Origin: Candidatus Heimdallarchaeota archaeon
GTDB taxonomy: Archaea; Asgardarchaeota; Heimdallarchaeia; Heimdallarchaeales; Kariarchaeaceae
Assembly: GCA_021399405.1 (NCBI GenBank)
Contig: JAAFKL010000304.1
Location: 1 to 24,786, forward strand
DNA: 24,786 nucleotides
Reading direction: 5' to 3'
The position numbers were made by a program, and so were the translations under genes. The notes under the pieces were generated by a model that saw nothing but the letters and a program-made list of their open reading frames with translations, had not been told where the DNA came from and did no database searches. Shown in pieces: positions 1 through 7,488 of the stretch (positions are counted from its first letter, which is position 1; the number at the start of each line of letters is the position of its first letter).

Positions 1-174
1 ATATGGGCAGATGCAACTGATATTAATTTTTCAGCATTGAAAAATTCTCCAACATCAACTAGTAGAGACATGGCAGTTTGTAGGGCTGGTCCATTCTCAC
101 CAGACAATGACTTTTCTTCATTGGGTGTTAGATACACAAATGAGAAATCGGGGTCATTATTATTTAGTTATTGA
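1..174 (+). CDS. C-terminal end of an unidentified protein (cut by window edge)
   Basis: Frame 1 is open from the first base and ends at TGA 172-174, giving 57 residues. The visible part is polar, with a Pro/Ser/Asp-rich stretch around residues 31-40, and ends in SLLFSY. No family motif is recognisable and no start is visible, so the gene begins outside the window. It runs towards the oppositely oriented nucleotidyltransferase-like gene, so the two converge with a gap of about 56 bp. That the frame is coding is inferred only from its length without a stop and from its position at the edge. Confidence 0.4.
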   Translation: MWADATDINFSALKNSPTSTSRDMAVCRAGPFSPDNDFSSLGVRYTNEKSGSLLFSY

Positions 175-230
175 CTCTCAACTCTTATAAGAAAGCTTTT
201 GATGGATTAATTAATCATAAATGAAGGAAT

Positions 231-1058
231 TTATTTTTTATTTTCGAGAGCCCAATGATAACCGAGATCTAAAACTTCAGTTGCTGCGGTGATCATTGAA
301 TGATTACTAGCGATATCATTAAAATTAGAAAGATATAATTGCCAACCCTCATTGTAGAATCTGCTATATGCTTTTGCAAGTTGGTCCATATTGATGCTTT
401 GCAGCTTTTTTACAAGTGTAGAGCGGTTCCAACACCAAATATTGTATGGATTTTCATTTAGTTCGTTTGTAAGAATTCTCGCAGGGATTGGACCTATTTT
501 CCAAGTTAAATTTCGCATTAATGACCATAATTCAAAACCTACACGATCAATTGAGGTCCAGTACAGTCTTTTTAGTATTGGCCCTATTTCGAGTAAATTG
601 TTAAAATCAATATTTCTGAGTGAAGTTTCTGAGCGATAAGTATAATTTGGAAACTGTCCATACAACATAAGAACCTCATTTTCCTTAGGATTAACCCATA
701 TTTCATCCTCCATGAATGAATTAATGCACATAACTTGAGGTCTCGGTACATGATGGTGCAAAGGTATTCTTTCTTTGAATTTCTCCGCGTATCTTAAACC
801 AACTTTGAGGGAGGAGGCAACAGCTTCAGGTAAATTCGCTCCATGTTCATAATCATGTAATGTAAAATGGACATCAATATCACTAACCATTGGAACGTAA
901 TCGATTGGACTATCCCAATCTTTCACAGCAGAGCCTTTTGAATATACATATTTCAGATTATCACCAAATTCCTCCAGTAGAACCTCATTCCAGATTTCTA
1001 AAGCAGTGGTTACTTCCAGTTTAAGTTGATCCTTCATTTCAAGAAATTTGTGAATCAT
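231..1058 (-). CDS. Nucleotidyltransferase-fold protein, substrate unknown
   Basis: The protein has 275 residues. Near the N-terminus lies a Gly-Ser pair (residues 42-43) followed by SDIDVHF (residues 59-65). This matches the signature of the polymerase-beta-type nucleotidyltransferase fold, in which GS and Asp-x-Asp bind the nucleotide and metal. The rest is mostly helical, with many Trp and Tyr, and I do not recognise it. The ATG at 1058 gives a short helix before the core, which suits the fold; a second Met at residue 8 is an alternative. It is divergent from the HIT gene across about 120 bp that contain palindromes. Members of this fold transfer nucleotides to antibiotics, RNA or proteins; nothing here decides which, and no toxin or antitoxin partner is adjacent. 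Confidence 0.6.
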   Translation of the reverse strand: MIHKFLEMKDQLKLEVTTALEIWNEVLLEEFGDNLKYVYSKGSAVKDWDSPIDYVPMVSDIDVHFTLHDYEHGANLPEAVASSLKVGLRYAEKFKERIPLHHHVPRPQVMCINSFMEDEIWVNPKENEVLMLYGQFPNYTYRSETSLRNIDFNNLLEIGPILKRLYWTSIDRVGFELWSLMRNLTWKIGPIPARILTNELNENPYNIWCWNRSTLVKKLQSINMDQLAKAYSRFYNEGWQLYLSNFNDIASNHSMITAATEVLDLGYHWALENKK

Positions 1059-1107
1059 TGTATTATGCGATTTATATTAACATCACATTAAAGTTTTGGG
1101 GAATTTC

Positions 1108-1148
1108 ATTATGCATAATTCAACTAGCACAGTCCATAATACTAGTTG
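1108..1148. promoter_or_regulatory. Palindromes in divergent promoter region
   Basis: ATTATGCATAAT (1108-1119) is a perfect 12-bp palindrome. CAACTAG (1121-1127) and CTAGTTG (1142-1148) form a 7-bp inverted repeat with a 14-bp spacer. Both lie just upstream of a TATA-like TTATAT (about 1149-1154), which sits about 30 bp before the HIT start codon. A regulator site shared by the two divergent genes is possible, but AT-rich DNA yields such palindromes by chance. Confidence 0.3.
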
Positions 1149-1181
1149 TTATATGATTGATGTCGAATGACAAAATGAAAT

Positions 1182-1775
1182 ATGGATAATTCTAATGAGG
1201 ATCGATCTCAAGGGATAGATAAGAGCTTATTTGATGAACCTGTCCTTGTGGATTATAAAGCACAATATATCAAAAAGCCAAAGAATTATGCCGCTCAAGA
1301 GGACGAAGTCTGTATTATTTGCAAAATTAAAAACAAAGACAAAAATACAGCAAGATATGAGATATACAGAAACGATATCGCAATCGTATTTATGAATCTT
1401 TATCCATATCAGGTTGGTCACTTACTTGTCAGTCCGCTTCGTCATGTAATGGGATATGAAGAGTTCACTGAGGAAGAAATTAAATCAACCAGCATCCTAG
1501 TACAGAAATGCATACAGATGTTAACACATTTTGGTAGGACTGAGAGTTTTAATGTTGGTTGGAACCAAGGTAATATCTCTGGTGGCTCTATAAAACATAA
1601 TCACATACATGTTGTACCAAGATATCCCAATGAAATGAATTTCTTTGAAATAATTGCTAAAACTAAACCTATAATTCAAGCACTAGAAGACACTCATGCG
1701 TATCTTTGTCAATATGAGGAATTCTTAGCAGGGGATAAAAGTATTGAAGAATTGGACATAAAATTAGTGTGGTAA
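1182..1775 (+). CDS. HIT-family nucleotide hydrolase/transferase
   Basis: The protein has 197 residues. The histidine triad is HNHIHVV (His139, His141, His143), which holds the catalytic nucleophile histidine of HIT enzymes. These hydrolyse or phosphorolyse dinucleotides such as Ap4A or nucleoside phosphoramidates. Cys44-x2-Cys47, together with His88, resembles the zinc site of many HIT proteins. FMNLYPYQVGHLLVSP (70-85) is the conserved nucleotide-binding strand region. The protein is soluble. A TATA-like box about 30 bp upstream and no Shine-Dalgarno suggest a very short leader. The N-terminal 35 residues are an extension relative to minimal HIT domains. The gene converges with the leucine-rich-repeat gene, with 7 bp between stops. 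The family is certain; the substrate is not. Confidence 0.9.
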   Translation: MDNSNEDRSQGIDKSLFDEPVLVDYKAQYIKKPKNYAAQEDEVCIICKIKNKDKNTARYEIYRNDIAIVFMNLYPYQVGHLLVSPLRHVMGYEEFTEEEIKSTSILVQKCIQMLTHFGRTESFNVGWNQGNISGGSIKHNHIHVVPRYPNEMNFFEIIAKTKPIIQALEDTHAYLCQYEEFLAGDKSIEELDIKLVW

Positions 1776-1782
1776 GATTATA

Positions 1783-2685
1783 TTAGAAATAATTCACATA
1801 CTCATGATCAATCAAGATTAGTTTAGGTAGTAATCGTGCCAATCCCTTAATTTTTAGATGATCCTTCTCACTAATTGGATTTCCTTCAATATATAGTTCT
1901 TCAAGATTTTTCAAACTAGCAAGCAATGAATAAGGGATTTTTTCAAGTTCATTGTTACGAAGATCCAATCTCCTTATATTTTTTAATTTCATCAATGATT
2001 TGGGTAATTCGGTTAGATTGTTGTCATGAATATACAATTCTTCGAGACCTTCCAATTGTCCAATCCATTCTGGTATTTCTCCACACTTATTATAGCCATA
2101 TTGTAGAGCTTTCAGATGAGGCATTTTAGCAATACTTTCAGGAAGTTCCTTGATTTTATTGTAAGAAATTCTTAACACTTGAAGATATGGTATCTGACTT
2201 ACTGATTCTGGTATCTCTGTAAGTCGATTATTTCCCAAACTTAAATTAACTAAGCTGCTCATATTACCAATGTCTTCAGGCACTGAGGTAATTCGATTAT
2301 TTTGTAGTTCAAGAATTCGTAAATATGTACACTTGGTAAAGCTATCTGGCATGTTTGTGATTTTGTTTCTTCCCATGAAACATCTTTCTAAATATGTTAG
2401 ATTTCCAATTTCCTCAGGTACTTTTGGAATCCTATTTGTACCGAAGTTCACAAACCGTAATTCAGTAGCGTCCTCAATTTCTTCAGGGATGAGATCCAGC
2501 ATTTTTCGATGAGTTTCCCATCTACGATTAACTGCAATTTGTACTAATCTTCCAAACTCTTCCATTATTCCTATTTGCCAGCTACCCCAGAATGAATCTA
2601 TTAATGGTTCTTCGATTCTCTCCTCTATTTTCTGAATGAGAATTTGTTCCGATTGTGGAAGTTCGTTAAATCGATTAGTCCTCAA
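1783..2685 (-). CDS. Leucine-rich-repeat protein, Ras-group (SHOC2/PIRL-like) type
   Basis: The protein has 300 residues. After a helical N-terminal part (about 1-70) come nine leucine-rich repeats, nearly all exactly 23 residues long, with the pattern LxxLxLxxNxIxxIPxxI, ending near residue 280. The 23-residue period and the IPExI segment are typical of LRRs in Ras-interacting and intracellular eukaryotic LRR proteins, and of similar Asgard and bacterial proteins. There is no signal peptide or membrane segment, so it should be a cytosolic protein-protein interaction scaffold. The only start that keeps the whole frame is TTG 2685; the first internal Met is residue 41. A Ras-like GTPase lies 3 kb away, but any link is inference. 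Confidence 0.85.
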   Translation of the reverse strand: MRTNRFNELPQSEQILIQKIEERIEEPLIDSFWGSWQIGIMEEFGRLVQIAVNRRWETHRKMLDLIPEEIEDATELRFVNFGTNRIPKVPEEIGNLTYLERCFMGRNKITNMPDSFTKCTYLRILELQNNRITSVPEDIGNMSSLVNLSLGNNRLTEIPESVSQIPYLQVLRISYNKIKELPESIAKMPHLKALQYGYNKCGEIPEWIGQLEGLEELYIHDNNLTELPKSLMKLKNIRRLDLRNNELEKIPYSLLASLKNLEELYIEGNPISEKDHLKIKGLARLLPKLILIDHEYVNYF

Positions 2686-2864
2686 TTAATATTGATTTAG
2701 TAGCACAGTTATAATACCTTTCCATTAGCAAATTAATCCTCGGAACCTAGTAAAGTCTTTGAATTGAAACTATGTGTAATGATATTTCATCATTGAAAAC
2801 AAGGATTAAGAAGACTAAAATTAAAGATGATTTTATTTTGAATTAAAGAAACAAGTAGAACGGC

Positions 2865-4217
2865 TTAATTGGAGGTTGTTTCAGTCGCCATAGATTCTAC
2901 ACCAGTTGGAACTTCAACAACCATATCGTCAGTTATTTCTAGATCAGCTTCAACTGTTTGGAAACCTGAAAAGTACCAAATAAACATTAATATTACGTAC
3001 ATACTAATTGATGAGATGTAGAGGAGATTAATCATGGAGATATAAGTCACGATGAGCCCTGTTACAACCATGGCAGCTGGAGCACTTATCTGAGCAATAG
3101 TTCTTCTAACTGCAAATACTCGACCCATCTTCTCTGGTGGCACAACAGCTTGCCAAATATTTTGTGAAGAGATATTGGCAATAGGAGTTGTTGAACCAGC
3201 CAATACTAATCCAGAATAAAATATCCAAATATTACCAAATGCGGCTCCAAGAGCACCGACAAGGATACCTGTGGTACCTAGCATAAGTGAGTAATAAACT
3301 CCTGAAGTATTTTTACTGAAAGGATTTCGAGAAGTCATCAATAATGAGGACAAAATTGCACCTCCTTGGAAAATAGCCATCGCAATTCCAAATTCGTATG
3401 CACCACCGTCCAAGCTGGCAACTATGATTAGCGGCATTAGAATAAATAGAGGCATAAAGAAGAAATTGGTGGTTGTGAAAGCAGATAACAATGCTAATAG
3501 ACCCTTTTTATCACGAATAAATGTAAATCCTTCTTTAAACTCAGTCTTGAATGGTTGTTTCTCAATTAGCTCCCCATTTGCTTTTTTGTGGACGGAAGGA
3601 ATTGTGATAAAGATTAATGGCATTACAGCAATTAGGAATGTTCCCATGTCAATTAGTATTAACAAATGGATATTGTCAAACCCAACAAGTACTAACAAGA
3701 ACGCTGCGACTACAGGTCCAATCAATCCAATCAATCCTTCGGATAAATATTGAAGAGAGTTAATTCTTGTTAATTTATCACGAGGGATCATTATAGGAAT
3801 TATTGCCTGAACTGCTGGTCCATGAAACCCTTGGAATGTAGATCGAATTGCCATAATGGCAAATATATAATTAATCTGAGCCTCTCCAATCCAAAACAGA
3901 TACACAAGAACCATTGAAGCTAAAGCTTCAAGCGCATCAACTGTTGCAATTAGCTTTTTTCTATTCCACCTATCAACGTAGACGCCGGCGAATAATCCGA
4001 CAATTAGTGTAGGAGCAAAACCTAGAAAAGCACCAATTGCAAGATAATCTGCTCTTTTGTAGGTAAGTGTTATCCACCAGATTATCACGAATTGGACAAT
4101 AGTGGATCCGAGTATAGACTGCAATTGCCCTATCATGAAAAAGTAATATTGACGGAGGGATTTTGAATCAGGTGTTGGAATATTATTCCCGATTGAACTA
4201 TTTTCTGTAAGTGCCAT
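2865..4217 (-). CDS. MFS exporter (EntS/MFS_3-like drug or siderophore efflux type)
   Basis: This is a 450-residue integral membrane protein with about 12 hydrophobic segments. The MFS motif A between TM2 and TM3 is GVYVDRWNRKK, and a long cytoplasmic loop containing charged residues lies mid-protein. The layout resembles the MFS_3 group (EntS, macrolide efflux), which exports small molecules using the proton gradient. I chose ATG 4217; GTG 4226, nine bases upstream, is in frame, but GTGA sits correctly as a Shine-Dalgarno for the ATG. The gene is divergent from a winged-helix regulator, and the region before its start is filled with repeated operator-like sites. An inducible efflux pump is therefore the likely role. 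The substrate cannot be told. Confidence 0.85.
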   Translation of the reverse strand: MALTENSSIGNNIPTPDSKSLRQYYFFMIGQLQSILGSTIVQFVIIWWITLTYKRADYLAIGAFLGFAPTLIVGLFAGVYVDRWNRKKLIATVDALEALASMVLVYLFWIGEAQINYIFAIMAIRSTFQGFHGPAVQAIIPIMIPRDKLTRINSLQYLSEGLIGLIGPVVAAFLLVLVGFDNIHLLILIDMGTFLIAVMPLIFITIPSVHKKANGELIEKQPFKTEFKEGFTFIRDKKGLLALLSAFTTTNFFFMPLFILMPLIIVASLDGGAYEFGIAMAIFQGGAILSSLLMTSRNPFSKNTSGVYYSLMLGTTGILVGALGAAFGNIWIFYSGLVLAGSTTPIANISSQNIWQAVVPPEKMGRVFAVRRTIAQISAPAAMVVTGLIVTYISMINLLYISSISMYVILMFIWYFSGFQTVEADLEITDDMVVEVPTGVESMATETTSN

Positions 4218-4233
4218 AGAAATCACGTTTTAC

Positions 4234-4361
4234 GTTTCAACTTATAGTTGAATTGTAAATTTCAATATAACCTTGAAACATACTAAATTATATAAATGTT
4301 GTTAAAATTCTAGGTTTCAACTTCTAACTGAAAGGTGATTTTCAACATTATATTGAAACGT
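4234..4361. promoter_or_regulatory. Four-site symmetric operator array (TTCAA-N7-TTGAA)
   Basis: Four 17-bp inverted repeats fit TTCAA-N7-TTGAA: 4236-4252 (arms extend to TTCAACT/AGTTGAA), 4261-4277, 4316-4332 (one mismatch, CTGAA) and 4341-4357. Their centres are spaced 25, 55 and 25 bp, so the array is mirror-symmetric about position 4296.5. Each pair (4234-4281 and 4314-4361) begins GTTTCAA and ends TTGAAAC, making the two pairs direct copies of about 48 bp. A TATA-like TTATATAAA (4288-4296) lies at the axis. For the exporter, the predicted transcription start falls in the inner site of the first pair, which suggests repression by the adjacent regulator. Confidence 0.8.
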
Positions 4362-4427
4362 GAAATAAACATATTTATGTTAGTAATATTTAATAATAAT
4401 AAGAGTTAACGTGAAATACTCTAAATT

Positions 4428-4432
4428 GGAGA
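4428..4432 (+). promoter_or_regulatory. Shine-Dalgarno for the winged-helix regulator
   Basis: GGAGA lies 7 bases before the ATG at 4440. It is one of the few clear ribosome-binding sites in the window and fixes the start of the regulator gene. Confidence 0.5.
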
Positions 4433-4439
4433 ATTCATT

Positions 4440-5150
4440 ATGAAAAAACGGGGAAAAGTTCAATCTGTACTAGAAGAAGAAAAAGTAATCTCCAATTTTG
4501 CCGATCTTTTCCAATTATGGAAAGACATTCCTGTGGTACAAACCCTACAATCAAGTCAATATTTATTCAAATCGACTAGTCAGCCAATTCAGAATTCAAT
4601 TTTAAAGATTCTACGCAAGGGTATCTCCGATGATAATAATAAGAAAAGACATTTTCTTACTGCAAATGAATTGCTCGAAGCTGTGAATGTGGAAATAGAA
4701 GGATTACAAAACGCGATCAAAATCTCAATGCTATATTATCATCTCGACAAATTACAAGAATTTCAATTGGTAGAGTTTGTATACTACATCGAAGGAAGGC
4801 ATAAAAGAAAGTATTTTGGAAGAACTGCTAAGTTCTATTTGTTTGGTGACCCAAAAGAAATGGATGAAAAGGTGGAACAATATTTTTCTCCCATCTCGAA
4901 ATTAATTCTGCATTATAATCCTAATGCAGATATTGAGAAATATAAACAAATTGTAAATCAAATTCGGGATGAGGAATCGGAATTTTCTAGTTCCCTGGTT
5001 ACCTGGATGAGGGAAAATCATGAATTATTGTATGAATTGGAAATTGATGCTCTTGATATATTTACCGCCCTAACCACATTTATGACGAATCAAGTACTTA
5101 TTTCACAATTATTTCAACCGTTGAAAAGCGATATGAAGTTCCTCGATTAA
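4440..5150 (+). CDS. Winged-helix transcriptional regulator (ArsR-like) of the divergent exporter
   Basis: The protein has 236 residues. Residues about 48-130 form a winged-helix DNA-binding domain. The segment IQNSILKILRKG starts helix 1, YYHLDKLQEFQLVEFV is the recognition helix leading into the wing, and EGRHKRKYFGRTAKFYLF ends the wing, as in ArsR/HTH_20-type archaeal repressors. The C-terminal half is helical and acidic and probably serves for dimerisation or ligand sensing; I recognise no known ligand domain. The start is ATG 4440 with GGAGA upstream. It is divergent from the MFS exporter, and the four operator-like palindromes in the gap suit a dimeric repressor controlling the pump and itself. 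The target is inferred from position, not shown. Confidence 0.8.
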   Translation: MKKRGKVQSVLEEEKVISNFADLFQLWKDIPVVQTLQSSQYLFKSTSQPIQNSILKILRKGISDDNNKKRHFLTANELLEAVNVEIEGLQNAIKISMLYYHLDKLQEFQLVEFVYYIEGRHKRKYFGRTAKFYLFGDPKEMDEKVEQYFSPISKLILHYNPNADIEKYKQIVNQIRDEESEFSSSLVTWMRENHELLYELEIDALDIFTALTTFMTNQVLISQLFQPLKSDMKFLD

Positions 5151-5400
5151 GAGACTAAACTGTTTTTATGCGATAAAATAACCACTCAGATTTTGACCCG
5201 CCCATTTTATCATGATCTAAAATGTACATAATACAATAATTATCTTCAGTAATTTATATATTCAAATGACAATTTTATTTCGTTCGAAGATATTCCAGAC
5301 TGGTCATTTCTCACTAAGTGATTGCAGGTTATTCAAACAAACACCATGGACTTTGAACATGTGAATCAAAAGTAGCTCAAAAGAGTTTTCTATTCAAAAT
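5151..5400. other. Intergenic, no gene seen
   Basis: This is 250 bp of AT-rich sequence after the regulator. TTTTAT-GCG-ATAAAA (5164-5178) could fold into a weak hairpin shortly after the stop codon. No open frame, tRNA or repeat is evident. Confidence 0.4.
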
Positions 5401-5691
5401 TCAATTGAGTAGTGGTGGCATCATCTCACCGGATCGTCTGATGTTTTTAACCTCAGCGTTCAAAATTTTGGATATACAATTTAGATGATAAGCAATAAAT
5501 TGGATTCCATGATTTGTACCGCCTGTAAGTAGTGAAACTAGGAATTGCAGTTTATCATATGATGGATGATTTACTTCATAGAAATCGAAATATAGTTTTA
5601 ATAGTTCCACAATTTCATTTAATTGTCTTTCAGTTACAATTTCAATCCTCACATGTGGTTTTATGATTGGAATGTTAAATATATAATTCAA
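5401..5691 (-). CDS. Small hypothetical protein (orphan)
   Basis: The frame encodes 96 residues, predicted mainly helical, with sequence such as TERQLNEIVELLKLYF and YDKLQFLVSLLTGG. The only in-frame canonical start is TTG 5691; upstream the frame is closed by TGA with no ATG or GTG between. AGGG lies close before the TTG. There is no signal peptide, transmembrane helix or recognised motif. It is divergent from the small GTPase. The composition looks protein-like and nothing overlaps it, but the weak start leaves open a gene remnant or a chance frame. Confidence 0.4.
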   Translation of the reverse strand: MNYIFNIPIIKPHVRIEIVTERQLNEIVELLKLYFDFYEVNHPSYDKLQFLVSLLTGGTNHGIQFIAYHLNCISKILNAEVKNIRRSGEMMPPLLN

Positions 5692-5810
5692 GGTCCCTAT
5701 ACAATTATCAGTAAATGTATGTGGTTTAAATCGTCTAGAAAGATCATTTCAATAACCATAATGGATAAATGTTTTATGAGGAGGCGAAGTCTAAGAATTG
5801 GGTTGGTTTA

Positions 5811-6365
5811 ATGGTTACATACAGTCAGAACTCGGATGATTACACAATCGCACTAATTGGAGAACCAGGCACTGGTAAAACCTCAATAATGAACTCTCTA
5901 ATGGGTTTACCATTTGGTAAAACTCAAACAACGGTTGGTGCAAATTTTAAAACAATTCCAATATTTGAGAATCACAAAGGTTTCAAGCTGAAAGTATGTG
6001 ATATTGCTGGACAAGAGAGTTACACACAGATCAGAAAAAACTTTATGGTTCAATCTAATGCAGCAATTCTTGTATTTGATCTTACAAACAGATTGAGTTT
6101 TTCCAAAGTTACAGACTGGATAAAAGAATATTGTGATGCAAGTAAATCAAGAAAATCACCAATGCTCATTGTTGGAAATAAATTAGATTTATCAAATCAT
6201 AGAATGATTACTCTCAGAGATGTTCAAAGCTTATTAAAACTGATCAGGGACAACCCTCAAGTTGAAGGAAGAATAATAGGATACGCAGAAACATCTGCAA
6301 AAACTGGTGAGAATGTGAAATCTAGTTTCAAGAATTTAACGTCAATAATTTCTTCTGCAGGTTAG
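5811..6365 (+). CDS. Small Ras/Rab-like GTPase
   Basis: The protein has 184 residues from ATG 5811. All five G motifs are present: G1 GEPGTGKTS (17-25), G2 TTVGANFKT (40-48), G3 DIAGQES (64-70), G4 NKLD (123-126) and G5 ETSAK (160-164). The pattern around switch I and DxAGQE is that of the Ras superfamily, near Rab/Ras. It should be a GTP-binding molecular switch in the cytosol. Gln at the DIAGQE position suggests intrinsic hydrolysis is possible. There is no C-terminal cysteine, so no eukaryote-type prenylation; the protein ends TSIISSAG. An in-frame ATG at 5769 would add 14 residues; I prefer 5811 because Ras-fold proteins begin shortly before strand 1. The stop overlaps the convergent esterase gene by 4 bp. 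The partner is unknown. Confidence 0.93.
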   Translation: MVTYSQNSDDYTIALIGEPGTGKTSIMNSLMGLPFGKTQTTVGANFKTIPIFENHKGFKLKVCDIAGQESYTQIRKNFMVQSNAAILVFDLTNRLSFSKVTDWIKEYCDASKSRKSPMLIVGNKLDLSNHRMITLRDVQSLLKLIRDNPQVEGRIIGYAETSAKTGENVKSSFKNLTSIISSAG

Positions 6366-7354
6366 CTAGATATTACTTTATTAAATAAATCGACAACTTC
6401 GTCAGTTATCCGTTTTGCTTCAGGATCAATTTCTCCAAATTGTAGAAACCCATGTATCATATTTGGGTAATTTATATAATTCACATCGACATAAGTTAAG
6501 CGTAATTTTTCTGCATACTTCCAACCGTCATCTCTTAATGGATCACAGCCAGCAGTAATAATCGTTGCTGGAGGGGATTCTTTTATGAAGGGTATATGCA
6601 TGGGTGAGGCTTTTAATCGACTCCCTTCAGTACTTCCATCAATATATGCTGAAACAAATCGGTCCATCATTGATTTTTCTAGATAATACCCTTCACCGAA
6701 TTCTCTGTAAGAAGGTGTATCCATCGTTACAACATCAGTTATCGGATATATTAAAATTTGATGAATAATTCCGATTCCAATATCATCTCGTTTCACTTGA
6801 TTGGCTAAAATTGTGGCAAGATTTCCACCAGCACTATCTCCTGCAAGAATTATTCTTGTAGAATCCCAGTCCATCTTCATTGAGTTTGCAAAAACCCATT
6901 TTATTACTGCACTTCCATCGTTCAAAGCTGCAGGGTATGGTTTTTCGGGTGCAAGTGAATAATCAACAGATATTACAACACATTTTGAATGATTTGCTAA
7001 TTTTCGGCAAAATGAATCATGAGAGTTTAAATCACCTAGTACCCATCCTCCGCCATGAAAATATACAATGATTGGGAGATGATAACCCTCAGGTTGATAA
7101 ATTCGGATCGGAACTCGTAAATCTCCTTGAAAACATAACATATCTTTAACCAGATGTACATCTTCTCCAGGTTTAGATTTAAAATTGGCTTCACGATTTA
7201 TCTTACGTAATTCTGTCCAGCTAATATTTCTTGATTTTTCGAGATCTTCTTTAAAATCTTCAAGAAATTTTTGTAAATGTGGGGATATTTTCCCATCATC
7301 TCCCACCATCATCAAGAAAAGAGAATTTTCAATCTCTTTAAATTGAATCCACAT
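6362..7354 (-). CDS. Alpha/beta hydrolase, HSL-type esterase/lipase
   Basis: The protein has 330 residues. The HSL (hormone-sensitive lipase, Abhydrolase_3) signature is complete: oxyanion motif HGGG (100-103), nucleophile Ser174 in GDSAGG, acid Asp271 in DPLRDDG, and His301 in HGF. SVDYSLAPEKPYPAAL (129-144) is the typical strand after the oxyanion loop. Such enzymes hydrolyse short- to medium-chain carboxyl esters in the cytosol. No signal peptide or cap insertion is seen, and the length is normal for the family. ATG 7354 is used; Met15/Met16 are alternatives. The 3' end overlaps the GTPase gene by 4 bp in convergent orientation. The physiological ester is unknown. Confidence 0.93.
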   Translation of the reverse strand: MWIQFKEIENSLFLMMVGDDGKISPHLQKFLEDFKEDLEKSRNISWTELRKINREANFKSKPGEDVHLVKDMLCFQGDLRVPIRIYQPEGYHLPIIVYFHGGGWVLGDLNSHDSFCRKLANHSKCVVISVDYSLAPEKPYPAALNDGSAVIKWVFANSMKMDWDSTRIILAGDSAGGNLATILANQVKRDDIGIGIIHQILIYPITDVVTMDTPSYREFGEGYYLEKSMMDRFVSAYIDGSTEGSRLKASPMHIPFIKESPPATIITAGCDPLRDDGWKYAEKLRLTYVDVNYINYPNMIHGFLQFGEIDPEAKRITDEVVDLFNKVISS

Positions 7355-7469
7355 TAAATGAACTTTGAATCATTTTTTTGAGAATAACAGACCAAATGTG
7401 TCAAAATCTATCATTTTTATTGGCATGGTGAAACGGTTAAATTAATTGACAAAGAATCAGACTCAGTCC

Positions 7470-7479
7470 TTTAAATATT
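7470..7479 (+). promoter_or_regulatory. TATA-like box before the candidate RNase P RNA
   Basis: TTTAAATATT would place a transcription start near 7500. A second AT-rich box, TTAAATTAAT (about 7438-7447), would start RNA near 7468. The proposed P1 helix at 7489 needs the upstream one or an upstream start. Confidence 0.35.
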
Positions 7480-7488
7480 CAAGTGAGT

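Noticed and set aside
3424..3753. 109-codon plus-strand ORF
   Set aside because: Antisense to the MFS exporter, which has strong motif and membrane-helix support.
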